A DNA stretch of 64,000 nucleotides, from NCBI GenBank assembly GCA_024741835.1, contig JAENRP010000169.1, positions 2,231-66,230 of the forward strand, read 5' to 3'. The stretch is from Diplocarpon mali (lineage: Eukaryota; Ascomycota; Leotiomycetes; Helotiales; Drepanopezizaceae). The notes below the pieces were generated by a model that had not been told where the DNA came from, did not search any database, and saw only the letters and a program-made list of their open reading frames with translations. Positions 12,217-22,429 of the stretch are shown in pieces; position 1 is the stretch's first letter; each line of letters starts with the position of its first letter. The translations under genes were made by a program, and so were the position numbers.

Positions 12217-14943
12217 TTACATCTGTCTCTTTTCAATGGCAATTTTGAACAACTCATCAATGTACACCCTTGACTCTTCAAGTTCCTCCGCGGGCTTGCC
12301 AGGAGGGCTATGTGGCTTAGGTACGCTCAATCGGCGCATCTCAGTACCGTTTACTGGGCTACCCAGACGTTTCGGACTAGCTACACTGCAAGGACGACTC
12401 GATTTTCGACGTTCTTCAGTCTGTCCGTATTCATCGTCAGCCATGTGGTTGATATTGCTGTCGTCTTGAGCTCTCAGATTCATCAGTTCTTGCTCGGAGC
12501 CGCGATCGCTCTTCCGCCTCGTGAATGATAGCGCCGGTTTATCCCAAAATCTGACCCTTGCTGGTCCGCGGTAATCATCTTTAGAAGATTCAGGGAGTGC
12601 GTTTCCGTACATGTCGATGTGCGCGCCCATCGCCACATCGTTGCGACTCAGCCGCGAAGAAACAGAGTTTCTAACCGCAATAGGGAAGCTCGTACTTTCA
12701 GACACGTCATCACTGGAAAAGGACCGTCTGTTGTCCATTAGGGGTGCAAACTCTCGATGAACAGATCTGGCAAAAAACGTGTGGTCCGGTGAGTTTTTGT
12801 ACACGCGTTGCTGAGCTTTGAAAAGAGCTAATGGTGTGAAAGTTAGTTTTCTCCCTGGTGCACGCCCATGCAGTGGTAGGATCATCCTGAAAGCAACGAG
12901 AAAGGCAACTCCAGGAGGGGAGTATTCGTCACGGCCACGACATGGGACTTCGAAGGGTGTGGAAATTAACATGGCATCGTTGAAGATTGTATCCTCGAGC
13001 TCTTCCTTGAGCACTTCGATAGTCCTCAACAAGTGCTTCGCAAAATCTCGTTGAGGCTGTGATTTGTTACTCGGTTTTGAATCCTTGAAAAGCTGCTTAA
13101 CAACTACCGAAATGGTTTGCGAATCCATGCTCTTTAAGTAATCGATATGCCAAGGTTCCAATTTGTCGATAGGGGCTTGCATGGTCGGTAGCTGATTCTT
13201 TGCATCTCGTCGCACGAGAATATCAAAGCCGCGTTTCCCAACGGCAAGTGATGCCCGAATGGCAAAACAAGCCACATGGAAACCGGGCTCGAGAATATGG
13301 TGATCTGTGCAGTAATGACGCATGATTTCTAGGCGACGTGAAAGCCCACGGGGCCCAATACGCAGGCTATTTGCAATCACCGGCAAGACACTTTCCATAT
13401 TTGCAAAGGTGAAGCCACCAGCACTTAGAAGGTTCTCTACCTCATACTTACTGGCCCTGCTAACGAGGAAGAGAAGCTGGCCCTTTCCCAAAGTGTCACC
13501 TTCACGCTCAACATCTAGCAGAGAGCTGGCAGCAGTCGCAATGCTTTTCTTGCCCTTTTCTGCCGCTGTGACGCCTAAACCAGTCACAAGTATCTCATCA
13601 TACAAGACACCGAGCTTGCCTATCGGTTGGTGTAAGTCATTCGCTAGCTCGGCCGCTGCGATACAGAATAATTCTCGGAAAACAATCGAGAAATCGTTGA
13701 TCTGGATTCCTTCGTCATTGAATAGCACTGTTTCGTCGAGTGATCCAAGACGACGTTTGATGCCTGAGCGACGGATGTGTTTTCGCATCCCAGGAATCAA
13801 AGTCGATATGCCGTACCAGTTGCGGCTAGCTCTGAAAATCCACAGAAACACTGGATGAGCAACGTTGAATATGTCTTCAAATGACTTCAAGTGTGGTCAG
13901 CTCGAGGTTGCAGAAAAGGCAGTAGACCTACACGCTCCATCCAAGAGTTTGCAATCTTCTTCGTAGGAAGCAAACCTTCTTGTGTGACCAGGAGTCTCCC
14001 ATTGGAATCGAAGATTGCGGCCGCGAGTACCACTTGTTCTGCTCTCTTGGCCATTTGCCTATAACGAGCTTGCTCAACAAGTGAAAGGAAGACCAGGATG
14101 GCGCAGCAGAGAATAGACTGTTAACGTTAGATGGCTCATCCCTATGTTAGGTGTCACTTACCATCACGATGATGATAACGACTGTGGTTGATATTGGTGT
14201 GGTGTTTGCTAGTTGTGTGTCCGTTTCCTTATACCTGTAACTCGTGCCGACGGAAGCAACCCAATGCATGCCTGAAACGGCACTGGCAAGAATCACTCCA
14301 ACAAGCGCACGCTTCCACCAAGAGGCCTGCCATGCAGAGCGAGATATGAAAAAGAAGACCAGGGCCACTACACTAGCCACTACTGCAATGACGGCTGCAC
14401 TGACAAAGTTCGCGATATCATAGATGCAATCGTAGTTCGCAATACCAGCCTGGCCAAGAAAGTGCATACCACATACTCCCAAACCAGCTAGGATGCCACC
14501 TAGAATGACCCTGGTGATACTACTTTCATCAGATCCAACGACACCGAATGCTATGAAGACCACAAGTATCGGTATAAAAAAGGACAAGGCAGTGAACCCA
14601 GGACTTATGACGATTTGAATCTGCGCTTGACCGCCCCCGAGCACAATGGCACAGTTCCCAACGAAGTGCATACACCAAATTGCAATGCCGCCCATAGATA
14701 GCGCACCGGCTGCGAGGAGGAACCTGCAAAGTCGTTGAGATGACGGTGTCCCACGATAGGATATACCACATACCAATTATACCATCCTCTCGAGCCTGTC
14801 CGTTTCATGATAATTTCCAAAGTCGTGAAGGCCCCAATATAACTGACGAGATAAGATAGGACGATATATCCAGCTTTGAAACTTCTTGGGACGATTTTCC
14901 CGTGTAAAGCCGCCAGGTCATCTTCGGATAGCGGGTCTGTCAT
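12217..14943 (-). CDS. MHYT-domain multi-pass membrane protein
   Basis: Four exons read 5'-3': 14943-14774, 14723-14162, 14117-13932 and 13884-12217, giving 861 residues. The introns are 44-48 bp (donors GTATGT, GTAAGT, GTAGGT) and keep frame. The first third has about seven hydrophobic segments with three spaced Met-His motifs, WCMHFVGN, GMHFLGQ and GMHWVAS, the signature of the MHYT domain, which is proposed to bind metal such as copper and sense a small ligand at the membrane. A long cytoplasmic part follows, with no catalytic motif I recognise, ending in a Ser/Pro/Arg-rich tail. Bacterial MHYT proteins often carry GGDEF/EAL output domains; none is seen here, so the output of the fungal protein is unknown. 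The last acceptor (TTGAAG) is the weakest join. Confidence 0.85.
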
Positions 14944-16502
14944 TTGAGATGCTAGAGCGACTGAGAGCGCTCACCGAAGCGTAGAGTCGATACCGGGCGA
15001 GTTCTTGTGGCCCGGGAGTTGTGGGGGAAGAATATTCGAGGGGGGCGTCGTCGGTAGAGGCAAGGTACGGCGAAGGTCGAAGAGATTACAGCATAGTTCG
15101 AGGAGCGAAGATGCTAGTAGGGGTTTTGATAGACAAGCTCCGACACACTGAGGGACCAGGCATTCGAGGTATCGATAGTAAATAATAGGTAGGATTAGAG
15201 TGACTGCGCCCTAAGGATGGATGAGCGAAAAGTCTCCACGCAGGGGGCGCACTGGCTTAGGAGTAGTGTTGACAACGGAATAAGAAACAATTCGACGCAC
15301 GCAATCGCCGTGAAGCAAGCGCTGGCTAAGGTACAGGCTGGTCATCTCGCAAGGGAGGTGCAGAAGAAGGAAGTCGCAAGCTCTACACCACGTAAACAAA
15401 AGTCCATGGATAGTAGCCACCGGTCCAGGCCGCGAAGCTAAATGATTCCATGATTCTCCGTTGGCTGATAATGAACTCTGAAACAACATATTTCTTCTTC
15501 ACTCAGAGCCATTGTGTATCTCAATCTCATGTGAGGGCAGCATCGACTCACTCAGCAGTGGATAATCGTGAATCGATGGACACAACTGCAACTATCGCTA
15601 GCTCTCGAAACTTCGAGCGTGCAATCCCGGCGCTCTCTTACAGAAAGTCGGACAGTGCCACGACAAGCGAGCGGTGTTTCCAAACAGTCTGACATCCGGC
15701 CAGTATTTGGTACTGAATGGGAAATGAAAATATTGGAACCCGAATCAGATAGCTGCCCGGATTTGCAACGCCGCTTACTACTTCCATGGACTAAGCATGT
15801 GTGAGAAGAGAACAATATGAGCCCAATCTGACGCTGGCCACCATAACTTGACTTACAGTTCTCCATGCACTTAAACCGAGAACGACCCGAGAACGGAATG
15901 CTCATTGCCTCTCGAAACCGTTTGCCTCTCCTTCGCAGTATAGATTAAGCCTCTCCGACCACTCACCAGGGTCAACCAGCCATTCCGCGATACCAAGTGA
16001 AGCAAGCACCTTGGTTCTTGAAAGCTTTTTCCTAGGCTCGCCAAAGTATTGCTGCTTGCCTAAGACTTCTTCTGTCTTTCTAGAAGATAGACTGAGTGTC
16101 CATAATCAGAAGATTGTGGACTTCCTTCAGTTTGCAGTCTCTCCCACGATGTTGGGTATGGTCGTAGCAAAAAAAAAGCCCTTGTTCCCTATGACCCCTT
16201 CCCTTCTTTCTGACGCCCAGCAGCACGTTAGACATTCTGCCGAGTCCTGATAGTATTGAACGGGACAAGGATGCCTGTTCGGAGCCGCTATTGCCGAGTC
16301 TGCAAATCGCAGGCCTAGAGCACCAAAGGATCAGGGTATTTTAATTACCCTAAAGAAAAATCGTTTCGGAAGCTTCGACTTGAAAATGCCAACTGGGAGC
16401 TTGCCCAAAGATGCCAGAGATGGAGACTGGCCGGCATTCCTGTAGTGCAGGACCATTCGAGAAATGAACAGCATACGACTGTTCTGCAGTGCGATTGGAT
16501 CC
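14944..16502. other. intergenic, no gene seen
   Basis: This lies between the 5' end of the MHYT gene (-) and the 3' end of the TRAPPC13-like gene (-), so the 14944 side is promoter. Reading frames on both strands are under 120 codons without recognisable domains. A T-rich/A-run stretch lies near 16170. Nothing else was recognised. Confidence 0.5.
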
Positions 16503-17573
16503 TCATTTCAACCTCGCCCCCAATGTCCCTGTACTTAGGAAGCCTCTATTGCCCATTGTTCCTTTCCACCCCAAACTTAAAATCCCGAAGATGAACCTCC
16601 CGTCGACTGGTTCAACTGGTTCGCCTCTGGTACCCAAAACCTCTTCCACCAAGAAGCACACCTGCTGCACATCACCGGGCATAAGCACCGGCCTTTCCAT
16701 ATCCTCTCCCTCACCCACGACTTCCCAGTTCAGCCCCTGGCTCCTGAACCTGTCTGTCGTCTCTAGTAGAGCAGTATCAAGCGTGATGATTTCCTCGCCA
16801 CAATTCTCAAGCTGTGCTTCCAATGCCCATTTTCGTCCCTCTTTCTCTCCTGATAATAAAGGTCCTGTCTTGGTGCGCACCACCATACATCCTTTGCACA
16901 CGAACTGATATAGTTTCCTGAAATTCCGGATCCGTCCGCTGGTGGGTGTTGTCTCGGAATATGTGACTGTGACTGCGAGGACATGGCTACCTTCTTCCTT
17001 TAAATCAAAGTTCACGACTTTCTGTAAGCTCTGCCCAGTCTCTAGGTCTACGCCATTTTGGTCCCTTTCTCCGTCTTTCACGTCACCCTTCTTGGCTTCT
17101 CCCTTTTCTATTTCTAGGGGATTTGGTCCTAACATGAGCGATATAGGTACACCTGAGCTGGGAATTTTCATCTCCGCTTCAATACGAACATTGGTAATAA
17201 CTTTCGCCAAACTGGAACCAGGGAGTGTCTCATTGTTCGCACAAAGTGTACAGGAGAATGTCTCTCCTACGTAAGCCGATCCGAAGGCCGGTGGTAGTGT
17301 CAGGAGGGGAGAGAGGATAAAAGAGTCTGGTTTCGCGGAGGGATATGCTAATGATGCCGGGGGCGTGGGGAAGCTGGACGAGGACGAATTTGAGCAGGGC
17401 GAAGGTGTGGGAAGGGGGTGTTGCATCGACAGGGAGGGTCGGGAGAGTCTGACATGCTGTTAGAGCGCTCCATTGGGGTTGGATGGGGGGATAGCATGCC
17501 GCAGGACTTTGAGAGACACTGCGTGCGGCTCTTTGATGCCATCCACTGTTGAGCTTCCCCTTTGGTATGACAT
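16503..17573 (-). CDS. TRAPPC13-like (DUF974) trafficking protein
   Basis: Two exons, 17573-17500 and 17448-16503, give 339 residues. The join restores LKVLRLSRPSLS, the conserved start of the DUF974/TRAPPC13 family, and needs a 51-bp intron with a GC donor (GCATGC) and CAG acceptor; a CTAAC branch site lies 15 bases before the acceptor end. The rest is beta-rich, including SAYVGETFSCTLCANNE and the end segment FIFGILSLGWKGTMGNRGFL. TRAPPC13 is an accessory subunit of metazoan and filamentous-fungal TRAPP complexes, exchange factors for Rab GTPases in ER-Golgi traffic and autophagy. It is slightly shorter than the human protein (about 417). The start shares a promoter interval of about 210 bp with the divergent SET gene. 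Confidence 0.87.
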
Positions 17574-17783
17574 TCTGACTAGGATTCAAAGGACTTTAAC
17601 TGATCAATATACGCACCAAAGAAGGCTGGAAATTTCTTGGTAATGTACAAAGATGAATGCTTTAGGTAACAAGAGGCGAGGTTGAAGCTCCACCCTTATG
17701 CAGGCACAGACCGCCCGCTATGCAATCCTCCCAATCACATGGGTGACAAAATCCCATGACCAACGATACAGACCATCTTCCGC

Positions 17784-18461
17784 ATGGCAAGGGTCAAGAT
17801 GTCTAAGGGAGATATAAACAATGGGGATGCAAAGAAGGAGAGCATTCCACTCAAGAGGACAGAAGGCCTAGTCCTGGTGTTGGAAACGCCGAAAGGTATA
17901 GGCCGGTTGAATCTCTTTACTAGACGGAGAAAGCTTGAAAAGACAATAACGAATCTGATTATAGGACGAGGCGTCTTCGCCAGTAGAGATATTCCTGGGC
18001 GAACAGTGCTTGAGGTCTCTCCAGTATTGGTTCTGGATCCAGTGGAGAATGAGAAGTATATCAAAAATACAATGTTGTTCAACTACACATAGTTCGTGTC
18101 ACTTGGTGGAGTCTAAGAGATTTTGCTAATGGCGTACAGCAACTGGCCATATATCCCATCTCCTACTGAACTGGGCGGCCACGGGCCCGGCTCCATGAAG
18201 CCGCCGTCAATCACACAAGCCGTCATTCTTGGTGTTGGAAGCATGTTTAACCACTCAAACCTCCGACAAAATGTCGGCTGGGAACGAGACGTCACCAATC
18301 TGCTCGTCACTTATATTGCACTTCGGGATATCAAAGCAGGTGAAGAGCTATGCATTTCTTACGGGCAACGACTCACGTTCAAAGACAAGGATAAAGAGGA
18401 GAAAGAGCCCCAGACGGACGACCCAACAGATGCTCTCAATGCAATAGACCTGATTGACTGA
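17784..18461 (+). CDS. small SET-domain protein, putative lysine methyltransferase
   Basis: Three exons, 17784-17895, 17965-18091 and 18140-18461, give 186 residues, almost all one SET domain. Splicing the first intron restores ETPKGRGVFASRDIPG, the N-SET entry strand; the second joins NYTYNWPY. The S-adenosylmethionine-site motif NHS lies at residues 117-119 (GSMFNHSNLRQN), and the C-terminal ELCISYG at about 151-157 supplies the conserved Tyr (154). These are the key SET features, so activity is plausible. There is no pre-SET, post-SET or other domain; substrate unknown. An in-frame alternative start lies at 17799 (MSKG). The first intron is a multiple of three with no stop, so retention would insert 23 residues. 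The gene converges on the KHDC4-like gene, ends 158 bp apart. Confidence 0.85.
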
Positions 18462-18619
18462 TGTCTGCGTTTTCCCCTGATATGCGAGAAAAAATACAGG
18501 CCACATGTTTTCTATCGAGGTATCCTGCATTTTGATTTTACCCCTAGAACTCACCGACGCAATGCAAAGAACTAAATTGCTAAGAGGAAACCTTTATTTG
18601 AGGGAACATATTATTCCAT

Positions 18620-20648
18620 TTATATACCAGGTGGAGGCGGAACCTAGAAGATATTAGTACAGGCAGAGGAGATTTGATGGTCGGACTCACAGAATTGTAC
18701 CCATTACCAGAACCTGAAGATGGGGGAGGCGGAGGTGCTTCAGAAGGTGGTGGGGGAGGGGCAGATGATCCGGGAGCTCCAGCTCCAGGAGCTCCTGGAG
18801 CACTTTGTTGAGCAGCAGCAACCTGGGCCATGTAGGCCTGATAGTACTGGACATAAGCAGAATATCCACCGTAAGCAGCGTAAGGGTCTTGACCTTGGCC
18901 TTGCGCTGCATAGTACTGAGCATACTGAGCTGCATAGTCGGCTCCTGCTGGAGGACTGCCAGCACCAGGCGCAGAGGCATTTCTTGGACTCACAGCATCA
19001 CCTGAGTTGGAGTTGGGCGCAGGGGAATTATTATACCCACCGTAGCCACCAGCAGAATTACCATTGCCATAAGAGCTTGATCGATCTGGAGCGCGATCTC
19101 CATAGCCTCGCTCACCGCCGTACCCAGTGCTACCACCATAGCCACGGGAAGGTTGAGGGCGATTTTTGTGCTCCTCGTACTGCTCTCTGACGTTCTTCAG
19201 CAAGTCTTCGCACAGCTCCTTGGCTCTCTGAACTTCGTTTGGATCGGGACCCCTAGACAATTTAGTCTTTTATTAACGCTCAACATGATATAACTTACGC
19301 AACGTGCAGATACATAGCCTCATCACTCTCTTGACCCGTTCCGTGCTCCATAAATCCAGAGCCTCGGCCCTTGATCTGAACACGACAGCGAGTTTCCTGT
19401 TGAATGTGCTTAACATAGATACCACCGTGACCGACTACTTGAGCTCGAAGGTTGAAGCCAGGAATAGGTTCGAAGTCAATGGAGATCCTCTCCTCAGGCC
19501 ATTTGCGCTATGGAGAGTCAGTACGGTTGATTCTTTATTTGCGAAACTGATTACCCTGCCAAATTCATCTCGTTCGACTTGTTCTGGCTCCCGTCGACGG
19601 AATCTTCGTTCATCGACCAGGTTCGGCAGTTCTTGCTGCATTAGTTCTTCGATTTTCGCAACAGCTTGCTCGAGACCTTGCTTGGAAGTGCTCGTGACGT
19701 GAAGGTAGAGGGGTGGATTCTGCACTTCATTAGTATATCATCAACGCCCGCAATTGGAATACGTACCGCGGCCGTAGCCATGCTCTTGTCCGGGTAATAA
19801 TTTCCACGGGTAGTGACATCTTGAAAAGTCAACATCAGAGCTCTCTAAAAACGTTAGGTTGACAGGTAGGTATAGCGTACCAGCTCCGGTTTCTTCTTTG
19901 ATCTATGTCACGCAGCGGGAGTCAGCAGATGCCAATGAGGGGTTTGTAGTGAGTGCTATCGCGCTTTTTTGGTAAGCTTGAAGATCCCCAATACAATGTT
20001 TTACCACGCCTGTAGCATATGATTCTTAAGAAATGACGAGGGAGATAAGGATCTGCTGCTAACTTGCTATACCTAGGTGGAGAAGAGCCTGATGTATCAG
20101 TGGAATATTGACACGAGGAGTATTTACCATCTTTTGTGTAGAACCTTTGGTCAGCGTGTAACGGTTTCGTAGGTCATTAACCTCGATATCTCGGATGTAG
20201 TCGCCGTCAGCAATGTACATCTCACCGTTGACCATAGCCGCGCTGTTGCCTGAGCCAGATGCGCCTGGAGAAGCAGACTTTCCGCCCGCCGGGCTCAGGG
20301 TCGATTGAATCGGCGGCACATCAACATGTTGGATACCCTTCTTGGCTTGGATCTGTGCATTTATTCGGGCAGCCGCTGCAGCTTGGGACAAGTGTCAGCA
20401 TGTCTCGCTCCAGATCCCAGGATTTCGTTCCCCATACCTGCTGCTGCCGCTGGATCCGCGGTACTCTTTTTCGCCTCAGAAGATGGACTGTCTGAAGCTC
20501 TCGCAAGAGGGCTCCTGCTACGGCATGACTCTGCTTTCGCTGCAGGAGGAGAGCGCGACCGCCTATCGAATCTCGAAGGTCTCTTGTGTTCCGGTGCCTT
20601 CTGATCAAACCGCGAACGTTTCGCTGTACGTCTCTCTGTATCGTCCAT
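18620..20648 (-). CDS. KHDC4/BLOM7-like two-KH RNA-binding protein
   Basis: Eight exons: 20648-20438, 20375-20128, 19902-19881, 19819-19767, 19719-19555, 19507-19299, 19252-18691 and 18643-18620, totalling 497 residues. The N-terminus is Arg/Ser-rich. The first KH-type unit runs from about DYIRDIEVNDLRNRYTLTKG through DVTTRGNYYPDKS to PPLYLHVTS. The second has PGFNLRAQVVGHGG and KGRGSGF, ending in AMYLHVAGPDPNEV. This layout matches vertebrate KHDC4 (BLOM7), a pre-mRNA-splicing-associated protein. The C-terminus is Gly/Tyr/Pro-rich low complexity ending PPPPGI. Exon 3 is only 22 nt and the last coding exon 24 nt. The first acceptor could alternatively be 6 bases upstream (AAG), adding two Ala. 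Nuclear location is likely by homology. It diverges from ILV6, 506 bp away. Confidence 0.88.
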
Positions 20649-21154
20649 AATGAACAAAAGACTAACTAACGAATGCTTGAGCGTGCGTAATTATGAGCGT
20701 TGCGTCGCGAATGGTGAATTGCGAGGTCACAGGAGATCGAAGATGTCTAAAAGAAGAATGAGGCTGAAATCATTTGTAACAAGGGTTTAGCCGGGGGAAA
20801 ATTATGGGTACATTTAGCGACTCCTGTCTCTGCCTAAGTGGGGTGAAAATACAACTCAGACACCAGATGAAAGAATTACAGATATTTACAGAACCGAACC
20901 GGAAATATAGCTTATGGTATCATCAGTTCCATTCATTTTAATGTTCATGATTAGAGGTGTAAAGCAGTTCAAGACGTGCAAATAGCTTGGGCTTAGTGCC
21001 ATTTTGTCGCACGAGCGATATGTAGGCTAGTTCCGTCTTAAATCCACAAGAGCTTTAAAATAATAATCTTCGACGCACCTCCTGCATACTACGAGAGACA
21101 GGCGGATTCTCAACGCTATTGATCGAGGCCATTGCTGGACTGTCAAATCTCACG
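20649..21154. promoter_or_regulatory. shared upstream region, KHDC4-like (-) and ILV6 (+)
   Basis: About 0.5 kb between two divergent start codons, AT-richer than the coding sequence. An ATG at 21119 is in frame with ILV6 and would add 12 residues. No GCN4/CPC1 consensus (TGACTCA) was found here by eye, although ILV6 is an amino-acid gene often controlled that way. Confidence 0.5.
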
Positions 21155-22161
21155 ATGGCTTCACGGAAAGCATTCTCTACTCTGCCAACACGAGGACTTC
21201 GCTCTCAAAGGACCGTAACAGTACCACTCCTCACTCCCTTCATGTGCCTGCGCTCCGAATCGACAGCTTCCTCCACCTCGGCACTCGCGTACAAAGCCCT
21301 CCATAGACGCGTCTACCCCCTTCCGACCTCCGACGCAGCCCCAGCCTGGTCCGCCCAAGCAGCCGTGTCCAACATTCTTTATGAGACGCCAACGCCTTCC
21401 GCTGCGCCGCCCAAAAGTCATATTTTGAACTGCCTAGTGCAGAACGAACCCGGAGTATTGTCCCGCGTATCAGGCATTCTGGCTGCCCGAGGCTTCAACA
21501 TCGACTCCCTGGTTGTATGCTCGACGGAAGTGGAAGACCTGTCACGCATGACAATTGTGCTGTCAGGTCAGGATGGGGTGGTTGAGCAAGCTCGTCGTCA
21601 ATTAGAGGACTTGGTGCCTGTATGGGCGGTACTGGATTATACCTCCGCGCCATTAGTCCAGAGGGAGTTGCTGCTGGCGAAGATCAATATTCTGGGTCCG
21701 GAATACTTTGAAGAGCTGATGGCTCATCATAGAGAGATCACTGGAGGCGATGAGGAGGGAGGGGAGGAGGTGGCTACACGCTCGGAATCGAACGAGTTTC
21801 ACCCCAGCAAATTGGCTCTGAGTCAGGCGTTGAGACTGAAGCATGAGCATTTGAAGTCTATCACCTATTTCACTCATCAATTCGGTGGAAAGGTCTTGGA
21901 TATTAGCACAAATAGCTGTATTGTTGAGGTGTAAGTTTTGCTCTAGGTGTACCTAATCTATACACTGACAATATACACAGCTCGGCAAAACCAACCCGAA
22001 TCGACTCTTACATGAAACTCATATCTCCCTTCGGTATCCTCGAATCCGCTCGAACTGGCCTTATGGCCCTTCCTCGCTCCCCGCTCTATGGTCCCAACGA
22101 AGCAGAGTTGACCACAGATGCCGACGAGATCGTGGATGTAAGCAGTCTTCCTCCTGGATAA
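21155..22161 (+). CDS. ILV6: acetolactate synthase regulatory subunit Ilv6
   Basis: Two exons, 21155-21930 and 21981-22161, give 318 residues. The first about 60 residues (MASRKAFSTLPTRGLRSQRT and on) are rich in Arg/Ser/Thr, fitting a mitochondrial presequence. An ACT domain begins at about residue 87 (HILNCLVQNEPGVLSRVSGI, then GFNIDSLVV), followed by the small-subunit C-terminal domain with LLAKINILGPEY and ITYFTHQFGGKVLDIS. The protein ends DVSSLPPG. Ilv6 binds the catalytic subunit Ilv2 in mitochondria, stimulates it and confers valine feedback inhibition, the first committed step of branched-chain amino-acid synthesis. The join across the 50-bp intron restores VEVSAKPTRIDSY. A start at 21119 is possible, but the shorter form begins with a cleaner presequence. 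Confidence 0.95.
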
Positions 22162-22429
22162 TTTAAAACAGTTACTCTCATGTGGATAAAATGGTTCTGC
22201 ATATGGAGTTGGCGCCTTTCCCCCTCGGAAAAACACTCTGCATAGCATGTACATTTCTGCTAGGAAAACTTGGAGGTGCTTGATAAAAAATGCTGCTATG
22301 TATTGTATACAACTGCGATTGCGCCGGCTCTCACAACGCTTGTTGCTTACCATACCACAATCCTGTTCGCGCAATACCCCTACACACATTATGCTTTGGA
22401 ATTGTTGATTAGCAATACAGAAACCTATA

